Source: Micractinium sp. NFX-FRZ
Taxonomy: Eukaryota > Chlorophyta > Trebouxiophyceae > Chlorellales > Chlorellaceae
Assembly: GCA_029339195.1 (NCBI GenBank)
Contig: JAPTJF010000026.1
Location: forward strand, 1 to 64,000
Reading direction: 5' to 3'
DNA length: 64,000 nucleotides
The position numbers and the translations under genes are program-made. Under the pieces are notes generated by a model that was not told the origin of the DNA, made no database searches, and saw only the letters and a list, made by a program, of their open reading frames with translations. Shown in pieces: positions 45,164 through 57,124 of the stretch (its first letter is position 1; each line of letters starts with the position of its first letter).

Positions 45164-48100
45164 ATGGACGCGCAGCGCACTGGCACCCCGCTGGGCGGCA
45201 GCAGTGCCGGAGGCGCGCCTTCCTATGCCTCCCAGGAGTCTGGACCGCGCCCTCGCACCTCGGTGCTGCTGGCCAAAGCCGGCGCCCCTGGCGTGCTGGG
45301 CCGCCCTGGCACCGGCGCCGGCGCTGCCGCCACCGCCCGCCCCCTCACCTCTAGCAAGGGCGCCGGGTTCTCCTCGGCAGCAACCGCTGGCCCCTCAGGC
45401 TCCCCAGCAGCGGCGCTGGGTCGTGCCAGCAGCGGTGGCATGGGCGTCAGCCCTGCCGGCACCGGCGCCACTGCACCCGGTGGCGCTGCGCCGCGCGAGC
45501 AGTGCGATGCGCTCGAGGCGCGGGTGCATGCGCTGCTGGAGACCGCAGCCGCTCGCATCGCTGCGGGTGACGCCAGCGGCGCGGTGGATGCGGCCAAGGA
45601 GGCGGCACGGCGGGAGCAGCGGCTGTGCGGGCTGCTGGAGGCTGCCGGTAGTGGTGACCAGATCAGCCTGGACCTCAAGTATGCCGTCAGTCTGGGGCTG
45701 GCGGCTGCCTATGAAGCCAACCAGCAGCTGGGTGACGCGCTGGGGGTGTACAACCAAGTCATCCGCTCCCGCTTGTTCCCGCAGGTGTGAGAGTGGATGG
45801 GGCTGGGTCGGGGCGGAGTGAATTGGCGGACGGGGGATGGGGTGGGCAGGGTTGCTGCTCTGCCGGCGTGCGCTGGGTTGGATGATGAGGGCTTGCTGAG
45901 CATCAGGGCTAGCTGATGAATCAGGGATAGGTAAGCACCAGAGCAGGCCAAGCAGCTGCGTTCAACCGCAGCAAAGAGACAGTGGAGGTGCTGGTGCCAG
46001 CACCAGTATTCTCGCATGTGCCCATTGCTCTCCCCAGCTTCCTGCAAGCCGTCCTTGAGCTGCTCTACCCAACCAGCTGAGCTCGCCCGACTGATCTTTG
46101 CACACGCCACCGCCCTGCCCTCCTCCTTGCCTCCTCCCTCATCAGGCCTGCTGGCTGCGCCTCAACATGGGTGCCATCCACTACGCGCAGCAGGACTACG
46201 CGCAGGTCAGCGGGTCAAGGGAGCGCTCTGGGCGTGTGCTTGCTGTGGAGGCGTTGCCCAGAAGCAGACATTCGCCCCTACACTGTGCAGTCATGTGTGC
46301 GTTCCGTATCCCCGCCATCTCCCAGTAGTGCTTACCCCTTCTTTATGCCGCACAATGTGCAGGCGGTGAAGCAGTGGCGCATGGCGCTGGACCAGACGCC
46401 GCCCGCCTACTGCCGCCTGCGCCTCAACACGCAGCGCAACATTGGGCTCGCGTTTGTGCGGTCGGGGCGGTATGCCGAGGCGGCGGACGCCTTCAATGCC
46501 GTCATGCAGGTGCCTGGGTGTGGCGGTGGGAGAGCAGAGTTGCATCCATTGCTGCAACCCTGCTTGCACATTGTGCACATGTCATGCTCCTGCACATGTC
46601 AATGCTCCCAGTGGCTGCCAGAGGGGTGTGTAGGGCGGGTCCTGGCGGGGCCGCCGATGCTCGCCCCGGCCCCTCTCTCACCTCTTAATTCTTCCCACTC
46701 ACTCCCGCCTGCAGGACGGCCCTGACCACCAGACCGCCTTCAACCTGGTGCTGTGCGCTGTGGCGCTTGGGGACACCGACCTCATGCGGCACAGCTTTGC
46801 GCAGCTGCTGCAGGCAGGTTCAGGTGGTGGGCCGGGGCATGTGGCAGGAGGGAAGGATGGACTGGTGGCTGGCTGGGTGGGCAGCATGGAAGAAGGCTAC
46901 AGCTCCAACGGCTGCTGGCTGCTGCTGCCAGGCCAGGCATGTCTGCTGTGGTACGCACGTGTGGTGGCCAGTGCAGCCTTCACGTGATCCCCCACCCGCC
47001 ACCGCAGCAGCCAGCCTGCATGCCAGCTGACGCATGCCTGCACTGCGCCCCTCTGCAGGTGCCGCCCTATGCCGATGAGAGCATCAGCGAGGAGGGCAGC
47101 GAGGAGGCGCCCGGGTGCTCCGCCGGAGGCCCCCAGCAGCCGGGGCAGCAGCCGGATGCGCTGCAGGCTGATATGGCGGCGAGGCAGGCGCAGGTGGACG
47201 GCTACATCCTGAGCGCCGCCCGCCTGGTGGCGCCGCTGGTGCACGACGGCAGCTGGGCGCGCGGCTTCGACTGGTGCCGCGAGCAGCTGAATGCCGCTGG
47301 GTATGCCGCGCTGGCGGGGGAGGTCCAGCTGGCGCGGGCCAACGAGCACCTGGCGCGCAAGCAGTACGCCGCCGCGGTCAGCCTGCTGCAGGAGTTTGAG
47401 CGCAGCGACAGCAAGCAGCGCGCGCAGGCGGCGGTCAACCTGGCCACGCTGCACCTGCTGGAGGGACGGCTGGAGGCGGCGGCGGGGTATGCCGACTTCT
47501 GTTGCGAGGCGGAGCCGGGGAGCGCGGCGGCGCTGGTCAGCGCGGGCAATGTGCACCTGGCGGCGGCGCGGGCGGAGGAGGCGCTGCAGGTGTGAGGGGG
47601 ACGAAGGTTTGGGGTGGGGTGGGCGGGTGGCATGGGTTGCCAGGGGGTCTACCAACTGTGCAGCTGGGTGCAGGGCTCACGGGTAGCTGCTGTGTGGGCC
47701 AGGGATGAAGAGGTGGGGGCTGCAGGCATGCACGCAGCTGCACTGTCCCGTGCCGACCTGCAAACATGCCCCACCGTCTGCCCCACCGGGGAACGGCGCC
47801 TGGGGCCTTTCACATTGTGCTAAACTGTCCGCTCCCCGCCCCCTGTACCTGTCCCCCACTGCAGCTGTATGAGGACGCCCTGCAGGTGGACCCCGCATGC
47901 CTGCAGGCCCTGTTCAACGCAGGGCTGGCCTGCCGCGCGCTGGGCATGCCCGACCGCGCGCTGGCACTCATGCAGCAGCTGCTGCACGCCACGCCGGGGC
48001 ATGCGGAGGCCATGTGGCAGGCGGGGGACTTGTGTGACGAGCTGGGCGACACGGCACGGGCGGTGGAGTGGCTGACCCGCCTGCTCACAAAGACGCCGCA

Positions 48101-49954
48101 CGACTCCAGCGTGCTGTCACGCCTGGGAGCCCTGCACGCCAAGTGAGCTTTGCTTTGCTTTGGGGGGGTTACAGTCTTGATTCCGCAAACAAAGCGCGAC
48201 ACAGACCCCGAGCAGGGGGTGCGTGCGTGGGGTGTGTGCAGTGAGCGTCCGGGTGGAGCATTGGGGGTGCCACCAGCTGTCGCGCCCTGCCGTCCCACCG
48301 GGGACTCTTCCTCCTCTGTGGGAACTCTGTACTGCCCTGCCTGAGCGTGTCTGTGTGTCCTCTCCACACACTCGTGCTTGGCCCCGCGCCCTCCTCATCA
48401 ACCCTCCCCCGACCGCCACAGGCCGGTTGGCAACAATGGCAAGTGATGGTACATGGCAAGCCTGCTTTACCCTGCCTCCTCATCTTCCTTGACGTTCGTT
48501 TTGAGGCTGATAGCAGATTGGTCCTCCTGCTGCAGGCGTGTGATGAGGGTAGGGCGAGGCAGTGGCATAACACACCAAGGCATGTGCTCCCGTACCCTCC
48601 CCACCATTTCTCACTCCATCAGCATCACTTTTGCTTCTGGCCCCTCCCCCCCGGTGCTGCAGGCTGGGCGACGAGGGCGAGGCTGTGGCCTACCACAGCG
48701 AGGCGTTTGCTGCCGACCGCACCAACCTGGAGACGGTGTCGTGGCTGGGGGCGCACCACGTGCGGCGGCAGGACTACCTGGCGGCGGTGCCATACTTTGA
48801 GGCGGCGGCGCGGGCGCAGCCGCGGGAGGTGGGTTTGGGGAGGAACAGGGCGGGAGGAGGGTATGGTGCAGGGAGGAGAGGTGCAGGTGCTGCAGTGGGA
48901 GGCAAGGGCGTGCTGTGCTCTGTTTGCCAGGGGTCGGTGTTCACTCTGGACCTGAGTCGGTGGCATCCCGCTCTGCCCATGTGCTAGGCTGCTCCCAGCC
49001 CACATTTGCTGCTGGCTTAACACACCAAGCTGCTGCTGCCGCTGCCCCACCGCAGAGCAAGTGGCCTCTGATGGTGGCTGGCTGCCTGCGGCGGGTTGGT
49101 CGGCTGGAGGATGCGCTGCTGCGGTACAGGGAGGTGAGCGGCACAGAGCGGTACAGGCGGAGGTTCACCTTGGGGGAGGCATGGTTGAAGGCAGGGGTTT
49201 AGAGCAGAGGGCGGGATGTGTCAGGGGTTACAGTTCTCGTCTCAGCGAATGTGTTGTGCTGCCAATCGTGGTGCCCGGCCCAGCAACTCGGGTGCTATCA
49301 CACCCTTGTTCAGCATGGTCTCGCTCCTGCCAGGGCAGCACCTGTGTAGCTGTGCATAGCAGCTGGCACGGAGATCCTCATCCTGGCACTGTCCACTGTG
49401 CTTGACCACGCTTGGCTGCAGGTGTACCGCATGGCACCCACCAACATGGAGGCACTACGCTACCTGACCAGCCTCTCCGGGGTGCGGCCTGCCTTGCTGC
49501 CCTTGCCCCCGCTGCTGCTGTTTCTGCTGCCGCTGCTGTGCAAGCCTGCCGCGATACTGCACTACGTGGCCTGCCTGTACCGTCGTCTGGCTGCCACTCT
49601 GCTCAGCTGGAGCTCACTCCCAGCCTGCCTCACACTGCATCGCCTCTCTTTGTTGCTGCCACCCGTCTGCAGGAGTTTGGGCTGCAGGAAGACGTGCAGA
49701 AGTTCACCTCGGAGATGGAGAGGCTGGAGCGCATGCAGGCAGCTGCGGCTGCTGCACCCACCACGGCAGCGGCGGCGCTGCCGCCGCCAGGCACCGCGCT
49801 GGGCCGCGTGACCGCGGCGCGCCCTCCCACCAGCGGGGGCCGGCCGGGGGCGCTGCCCGGCCTGCCAATGCCGCCTGCGGCGGCGGCGGCGCTGCAGCAG
49901 CAGCGGCGGGCCAGCGGCGCGATGCGGCCGGGCACGGGCGCGCACGCAATGTGA
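45164..49954 (+). CDS. IFT88: Intraflagellar transport protein IFT88, 10 exons
   Basis: Exons: 45164-45784, 46146-46205, 46363-46509, 46715-46813, 47059-47589, 47865-48142, 48663-48828, 49056-49133, 49422-49481 and 49673-49954 (773 residues; Chlamydomonas IFT88 is of similar size). IFT88 is a TPR core subunit of the IFT-B complex that builds cilia. After a low-complexity N-terminus come family segments: LRLNMGAIHYAQQDYAQAVK, QWRMALDQTPP, RNIGLAFVRSGRYAEAADAF and TAFNLVLCAVALGDTDLMRH. TPRs with LYEDALQVDPACLQALFNAG and VYRMAPTNMEALRYL follow. The C-terminus is a Gln/Ala/Pro-rich tail. The intron after 46813 needs a GC donor (CAG then GCAGGT) to keep the VPPYADES frame. The reading frame is intact throughout, so it is probably functional. 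Confidence 0.92.
49119..49170 (+). repeat. Short copy of IFT88 exon 8 end
   Basis: GCGGTACAGGGAGGTGAGCG at the donor is followed 28 bp later by GCGGTACAGGCGGAGGTTCA. The copy contains AGGT but lacks the full donor consensus. Confidence 0.65.
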
Positions 49955-50388
49955 GGGCAGCCCTACAATTGCCCACGTCCTGCCCCCTGGCCTTGCTGCC
50001 TTGCTCAGTGTGAAGGGCGCTGTGTAAAGGGCAGCTGCGCATTTGTATCATACAAGCAGGAAGAAGGGAGAGCGGGGAAGGGAAGGGGAGCAGGGGAGGG
50101 CACAGAAACAGGTTGGAGCACAGCAGAGCGAGCGCAGGAAGACACAGGTGTTGCACAGTTGGGCAAGGTTGCATTGGGCAGCGCAGACGAGAGGGGGAGG
50201 GTGTGACGAGGCATGAGCCCACCATATGCCAGGCAGGCGCACAGTCGTGCCGTGTGCCGCACTGCGTGCAATCCACACCCTCCTGTTAAACGTGCCAGAC
50301 CTGACGGCAAGCCAACGGCAGGTCAAGCTGCCAGCCTCTCTCCATCCAGCAGCAGCCTAGGGGGCTGGCTGGCTGGCTGTCTGCCTGC
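49955..50388. other. Convergent 3' region between IFT88 and TFIIA
   Basis: 434 bp holding the 3' UTRs of two convergent genes. Apart from the IFT88 poly(A) signal nothing else was recognised. Confidence 0.6.
50023..50027 (+). terminator. TGTAA poly(A) signal, IFT88
   Basis: TGTAA lies about 70 nt after the IFT88 stop codon on the coding strand. Confidence 0.65.
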
Positions 50389-51865
50389 CTAGAAGTCCAT
50401 CTCCCCGGTGCAGCGGTGCACCAGGTAGTCGCGCCCCTTGAGTGTGAGCACGCAGTCCTTGAGCACCACCTTCCACTTGCTCTTGCTGCGCTGCACCTTT
50501 TCAAACTGGCCCAGCACCACGTCGGACACCGCCGCCTCGTCCACCTCGTCGCCTGCAGCAGGGCGGCAGGGGGTGGGATGTTGGGGTGAGAGGCAGCATG
50601 CGAGGTGGTGGGCGAGACGACAGCCTGGAGGGGCAGAAGCCCGGCTGCAGTGTGGGGCCGCGCTGGCACCTGCCTTGCCTGCCAGCAGAAGCGCTGCGCC
50701 CAGGCTGCTGGCTGCCCCCCGTCGGGTCGGCTGCTGCCTGTGCCCTGCCCCTGCTGCCGTCCCCAGGGGCTCTGCCTCAGCCACACCCACCGCCGCTGTC
50801 CCCCGCTGTGCCCACTCTCACTCACGCTCCCAACTGCCATTCCCTGGTTGCAGTGCCGCACACTCCGCTCACCGCTGCTGGCACCCGTGTCTCCTGCTCC
50901 GTTTGTCCTGCTCTGCCTCAAGCCTACTCATCAATGCAACGCCACGACCTATTCCCGCCAGAACCCTACGTATTGAGTCCGACAAAATCAATGTATTTTT
51001 GTAACATTTTCACTCACCGCTGGCCTCATCATCTTCTGTGAGCGGGTCGTCGTCCTCCTCCTCCTCCTGCTGCTGCTGCTCCTCACCACCCACCGCATCG
51101 TCCTCGCCGCCCTCGCCGCCCGCATCGTCATCCGCCGGCCCATCCTGCTGCGGTATGGTGCGCTGCACTTTGGCGTCTGGTGCCCCGCTGGCGCCAGACT
51201 CCAGCCTGCGTTTCTGCTGCTCTGCGGCTGCGGCTTGCGCCGCCGCCTGCGCCTGCATGATTGCATGCGCCTGCATGACCGCTGCCATGTTCAGGGGCGC
51301 TCCGCCCTGCATCATCATCTGAGGCATGCCCGGTGGGAATCCAGGGGGCCGCATGCCTGCCAGGATCTGCTGCTGCAGGAGCTGCTGCTGCTGGTGCTGT
51401 TGCTGCTGCGCGAGGGCCATGCCGGGCGGCAGGCCGCCCGGCAGGCCCGGCCGGTGCTGCTGCTGCAGTTGCTGCTGCTGCTGTATGACCCTGCAGGCGG
51501 TTGAGCAGGCTTGACAGAGTGAGAAGAAGCGGGGGAGGGCGGGCAGGCGTGGCAAGGGCCCCACTCAAGAGCAGGCCAAGACTTACTGCTGCCCCTCGTT
51601 GCTTGGCTCGCCAATCACTCCCGTCGCCACCAGTTTGGCCTCCCACAGCGCCCGCACCTCATCCAGCACAGACCTGCGCAGAGGGCAGGGGCGGGTCAGC
51701 TGGGGAGGGAGGGAGGGGGCACAGGAGGGGTGATGGCGATCGCCCCGGCACTCACTCGTCAATCCCCTCCTGGCTAAACTCTGGCTTGACGCGGGATACA
51801 ACATCGTCGATTATGCTCTGGTAGCGGCCGACAGTGTTTTGCGACAAATCAGTGCGGAGAGACAT
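50389..51865 (-). CDS. TFIIA-L: Transcription factor IIA alpha/beta subunit, 4 exons
   Basis: Exons (minus): 51865-51756, 51673-51587, 51490-51018 and 50552-50389 (277 residues). TFIIA binds the TBP-TATA complex and stabilises it in the RNA polymerase II preinitiation complex. The N-terminal helix region (YQSIIDDVVSRVKPEFSQEG, VLDEVRALWEAKLVATGVI) and the C-terminal beta-barrel (QFEKVQRSKSKWKVVLKDCV, ending DYLVHRCTGEMDF) are the two conserved parts of the large subunit. Between them is a Gln/Met/Pro-rich linker, then an acidic stretch, where the alpha/beta precursor is cut in other organisms. The protein is intact and close to normal length. The gene is convergent with IFT88. Confidence 0.95.
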
Positions 51866-52940
51866 GGCGCAGCGCAGCGGCTCTGGTGCAGCGCCACAAC
51901 GCTGTAGGTTGTAATGCACTTTCGGGATGCACCGGGATGCCCGGGAGTGAAGCAGCGCCACCGAGCTGGCAGGCTGACGAGGCGGGGCGGGAGAGTGCCG
52001 CCGCCTGCCCTGCATCCTCCCGGAGGCTATGCACGGTGCGAGGAATAAGCACAAGCCAGGGTACGATCCTCCGGACATAAGGGCATCGGTTTATAGTCCG
52101 CTCAGGGCGGAATGAGGCGATGGGCAGCCAACTGCTACAATTATGAGCGCCCACGCTCTCACTGTTGACACCGCCGCACCACGCAAGTCGGGCAGGGGAA
52201 AAAGTCAGGCTCGAGCAACTTTGGACAAATGTGAGCACCGCAGTGTGTAATTGATGCTTGCGACAGCAGCCGGGCAGCCTGTTCCCTGGCTGAAAAGGCA
52301 GCGGTGAGCCTGTGCCAGAGCACCGCTTGGTCTGCCGCTCGGCTTCTTTGCTCTTCGATTGCCCTGTGCTGCTCCGACCACCCGCCCTCATTCTGTGCCG
52401 ACCCGCCGACTCCCTCCGTCTTGCTTCCAGTGGGCACCTGCCTGCCACCCCCAGCTTGCTTCCAGTGAGCACCTGCCTGCCGCCCCCAACTTGCGTGCAG
52501 TCAGCCTAGCCTGCCTGCCGCCCTCAACTTCGCCTCCCGGCACTGTGCCTGCTCGCCTGGCCAGCCTGCTGCTTGCACTACTGCTGTTCCCAGCTTCAAG
52601 CATGCTGGCCCCCCTTGCGCTAAGTCACGGTGTGGTTGTCAAGCGCGAGGCAGTTTACACTGGCGAGTGCAAAAAAAAACAGACAAGTCGTGGCCCGCTC
52701 ACGACCATGCCAGAAGTGAAGGGAGGAGGGACATACAAGCAGGAAAGGAGCAAGGGGGAGGGGTGTGGGGGGGGGGAGGGCGGGGTTTCTCTTCTCGCTG
52801 CGGTCACGCGTGGGGTCCCCCCACGCGCGCCAACAGATAAGGTGCGGCGCCCCCAACGGGGGGCGCCGCGGGCTGCTGCTGCTGCTGCTAGGCAACTTAC
52901 ACCATGGATGAATAAGTCAAGCTGTGTGAGCAGCTCAAGC
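51866..52940. other. Intergenic region upstream of TFIIA
   Basis: About 1.1 kb expected to hold the TFIIA promoter and the PsbP 3' UTR. A tandem CAGTGGGCACCTGCCTGCC-like repeat sits near 52430-52480. No gene was recognised. Confidence 0.5.
52897..52901 (-). terminator. TGTAA poly(A) signal, PsbP
   Basis: Minus-strand TGTAA lies about 40 nt after the PsbP stop codon. Confidence 0.6.
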
Positions 52941-55034
52941 TTACACCACGGTGAAGCTGTCCCAGGCGCCAATGGCGTCCTTCTTCGCGCCCTTGAACCA
53001 GCGCTTGTCGCCGCACTGCACCTTGAGGAGGTACAGGTTGCCGTTGGACACGGTGGCGGCAATCAGCTGGTGGCGGCCGCCCTCGTCACCGTCGGCGGTA
53101 CGGGTCAGGATCTCGTACTGCAGGGGCGGGACGGGCGGGGCAGGGGGGAGGGGAGGCAGGGAGGACAAAGGGTCAGCACGGAGCATGGAGGAGGGCAGAC
53201 AAGGGAGTGTGGGGCAGGAGGGCAAGGACGGGGGCCGCACCCAGGTGAGCCGCCAAAATTGAACCTTGAGCCTTGTGCCCCCAGCAGCACCTAGGGGCGG
53301 CAGCCCATGCAACCGCACCACCGGGTCACCTTGCCATCACAACCCGGAACGTGGAGCTCCCTCACAGCGCAGCGCCACCCTACCCACTCCTCCCCTGCTT
53401 TCTGATGCAAGTTGCCCTCTGTGCCATCAGCTTAGCGACCACTGGCTGCGCCAATTCACAGCGCCAATAACACCCGGCTGCTCCCGTTGAGGAGCCGCAC
53501 AGAAGCTGTGCCTACCTTGTAGTACTTCTTGCCCTTCTTGTCGGTGGCCTCCTGCACGTCCAGCACGCTGGCGGCGGACACCTTGTTGGGTGCAAAGCCG
53601 CCCTCAGACTGGGTGGCGCCTGCGGCAGGGGCGGCACATCAGCAGGGCGACGCGTCAAGCAGGCAGGGCGAGCCGGCGGCGCGCACGTGTGTGCTGTGCT
53701 GAGGGGGTGAGCTGCGGCGCGCACGAGAGGCCGGCGGCTCGGGCCCCTTGCTCCAGGCTGCGTGCGGTTGAGCGCAGCGAGCGCTCACTGCACCTTACGA
53801 AAGAAACATTGCTCGACCGCTGCGCTGCAGTGCTGCCAATGCACGTGCTCCATTGCCGCAGGCGCGGCCAGCGGTGTGGCTCAGCCGGCGGCCCCTCAAC
53901 AGGCATGCGGCCTGGCACCCAGCCAACGCAACACACACGGGAGATGGACGCAATTGACCTCTCAAGCAAGTCAACACCAAATCGTCAAATACATGAGCTC
54001 TGAAACGACTGAGCTTGCATCCATGGGCGTGTCGCAGCGGTGAAGGCTCACCGGTGAAGGCAGCAGACTCGCCCAGCAGGTAGGCGTTGTCGGCCAGGAA
54101 CTTGTCGGCGTTGCCCAGGTCCTCAATGTTGTTCTTGCCAACCTTCTGCACCAGCACAACCAGGTTGTTCACGGCATCGCCGTTGTCCTCATACCTGCAG
54201 CGGGGGCAGCGGGGCGGGCGGGCAGGCGCAGGGGTGAGCGCAGCGAGCACAAGGGGGCGTCGCGAGCTCGCAACCTGGGCGGATGCTGCACAGCTGACAA
54301 GTGGCTGCTGCATCCTGCATGCCCTACAGTGCTGCGCTACGGGTGCTGCGCCTGCTGCCGACGTGCGGCGCCGCAGTCGGGTGCTGCCGCTGCCGGCCAC
54401 CAAGGAGGCACGCACCGCAGCACGGTGCCAGGGAAGTCCTGCTCCTTGGAGGGGTTCCACTTGCTGGGGAGCAGCAGCGCAAAGCCCTCGCCGGCGTAGG
54501 GGATGAAGCCTGCAGCAGCATTGCAACCAGGTGGCCAGGGGTGAGCAGGCAACGCGGGATATGCGGCGCCCCGCCGCTTGATCACGCGCGGCGCCGCTTG
54601 TCTGCCCCACTGCCCCCGATCGCCAATGCGCTGGCGGATGCCACGCACCGGACGTGTTGGTGACCTTGCCAGCGAACACGCGGGCGGCATCGCCGTAGGC
54701 GGCCTCAGAGGGCTGGGCGGTGCTCACGGCGGCAGCAGCGGCCAGCAGGCCCAGGGCAGCGCGGCGGTCGACGGCCTGCGAACACAGGGGAGAACAGTGA
54801 GGCAGCGACGAGCGCCGATGCTGCTGCCCGCCCGCGTCACGATAAGCTGGCGATATCGGCTGACCCCCGTCCCTCCTGGTCCGCCCAGCGCCCCCCGCGC
54901 TCCCATTTTCTGCTCACCGACTCCTGCTTCTGCGCCCGCACAACCACGGAGGCCCGAGCGGCCTGAGAGGCGCGCTGGGTGGGCTTGGCGGCCACCACGG
55001 CCTGGCCGGCGAAGCTGGAGGCAACCGACTGCAT
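52941..55034 (-). CDS. PSBP: Photosystem II oxygen-evolving protein PsbP (23 kDa), 6 exons
   Basis: Exons (minus): 55034-54918, 54775-54649, 54509-54416, 54194-54052, 53619-53516 and 53117-52941 (253 residues). PsbP is an extrinsic lumenal subunit that helps retain Ca2+ and Cl- at the water-splitting Mn cluster. The bipartite targeting sequence is clear. A Ser/Ala/Arg-rich transit peptide leads to a twin-arginine lumen signal ([20 protein letters not shown]) ending PSEA before AYGDAARVF. The mature protein has the family motifs [54 protein letters not shown] and [11 protein letters not shown]. Length and domain content are normal, so it is probably a major PsbP rather than a PsbP-like paralogue. 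Confidence 0.96.
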
Positions 55035-57124
55035 GGCTGTGATGTTGTGATTGACCAGAAGGATGGGAGACTCCTGATGGCGAGAGCGGCGAGCAGGGGG
55101 CAGGCTTCATCCCCAGAGCTCAGGTCGATGCTGACTGTATTACCCCGGGTCCTCTGCACTAGATCGCGTCGCTTGATCGCCCCCAGGCCCCACAACTGGG
55201 CGGCTTGCCGCAGCAGTGCGTTTGTGAACGGTGCGCAAGCCCGCGCTGCACTGCAAGCACTGCAGCTCCTGCCGCCGCCCGGCCGCCCGCGCCGCCAGTA
55301 GTGTGCCTGTCCACCCGCCAGCAGTGCAGTTTGCTGCCTGGCTCTGTTGGCACAAGGCAGTAGCCACTTTTCCCCAGTTATAGAGCGTATTGCATGGAAG
55401 GTCAGCAGCGGGGCGGTGCGGTTGACACACCTCGACTACGTTGCCACCTGCCGCGCTGCCACCTGCCGCATGCGCAAACGCTTTTGCCAGAACTTCTTGG
55501 GCTGCACCTCGGCACTGCTGCCCCGGCACTGTTGCCCCGAGATGGTGCCGTATGTAACATAAACAGATTAAGAGCAATGTGGAGCACCAGAAGCAGCGGG
55601 TCATTGTGCGCCTGACATTGCGTTTCTGCCGTAGGCAACGATTGCGCCAGTGCTTCTTGGGAATCTCAGTGCTCAAGAGGGCTGCCCAGAGTCTCCAGTG
55701 CCCCCTGCCTCAGCATCAGGAAGGACTGTGGGCAGTGAGTGCACCCGCACCCCTCCGGCCCCTCTGGCGGCATTTCCTATCCCCCAACACACTTGAAAAG
55801 GGCCCAGCACGCGCCCTGCCTTGCCCCGGCTTGCCCCGAATGCGTCCGCCAGCCGCATTCCAGGCTGGGCATCTCGGGAATGCACAGGCAACCAACGGGA
55901 CAGCCCTGAGCACTGCGCCCAGCTTGAGGGTTGTGGCACACCTACCAGCATGCATCCTGCCCAGGAGAGCGCACTGCACGCCTTCCGTGGCGGTGGCAGG
56001 TCGGGTCAGAGTTGACAGGGGATGGATGGGAGCACAGCATGGCAAGTCAACAACGGGTCGGGGAAAGCGGAGCAGGGAGGGGAGAGAGGGGAGGGAGGAG
56101 CAAGGCAGCACGCAGGACTGCGCAGCAGAAGGGACAACAGCAAGCGGGGAGGACGCAAAAGGGAAGGTGGTTGTGCATGGGTGAGCGGGAGGGTGAGCTG
56201 GCTGGCTGGCCGGCAAAGGCTGCACAGCTCAAATGCACGGGCTGCCGCACAACGCAAGTTAAGGGAAGGACGGGCACACGCACGCGTGGCAAGTGTGAAT
56301 CTAGCAAGGGGGTGAGGCATGTCAGTTGGGGCGCGTCAGGCACTCTGCTTCTCCGGGCATCGAAGGGCCGCAGCGGCATGTGGGGAAGCGCGGTCGCAGC
56401 GAGGGCGCCGCACAGCAGGCTGGCAGGCGCAGCGCAGCACCCGCTCCGCCGCAGCGGCTGCAACAAGCTGTGCCTGCCCCAGGTTGCAAGGCCAAGGGGT
56501 GCAATCATCGGCCTGCCGGCGGTCTGTAATTTACGTCTGGCCGCTGCCGCTGCATGCCATACACCCACGCCTGCAGCAGGGGCAGCAGGCAGCGGGCCAG
56601 GCAGCAACAGGCTGTGAGGGGTGGGTGCGGCAGGAGATGCAAAAGGGGCCCAGCTAGCAGGTGGTGGTTAGTGGTGCGAAGCGACTTGTTGCTTCCAGGC
56701 TGCGGGGCCCAAGGCTTGTGCCGTCCACGCCTCTGCAGCACAGCGGCACAGCACTACACGCCAAATGGCAGCATGCATTGGTTGCGGTGGCACAGCGCAC
56801 CGTCAGCATGGCTGTACCGCAGAAGGGCAACAGCACAGCAGCATGCAGCGCAGCACTGCACCACAGCATTATTGCAGCACCGCCGCTGCCAGCCCAGGCA
56901 GCCAGCAGCCGGGAAAACGACACAGCAACATCATGGCAGCACCACCAGCCGCACTGCAGCACATACTGCAACCCTGCATCGGCACGGCGGCAGAGCTGCA
57001 GGGCGGGGCGCCCTTCCGGGTCCTGGTTGCAGCAGCTTGATCCCAGCAGCAGCAGCAGCAGCAGCAGCTGGGTATGAGCCGCAGCAGCTTGGTGCACGGA
57101 GCAGCACCGTGGCCTAGGCAAGAC
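55035..57124. other. 2.1-kb region without a recognised gene
   Basis: This lies upstream of PsbP and downstream of the PWWP gene. It should hold the PsbP promoter and the PWWP 3' UTR or further PWWP exons. It has CAG/GCA-rich tracts (56810-57070). Open frames on both strands show no known domain. I see nothing I would call a gene. Confidence 0.45.

Noticed and set aside
52359..53294. 311-codon plus-strand open frame
   Set aside because: Antisense to the last PsbP exon and its flank. No domain, and repeat-rich.
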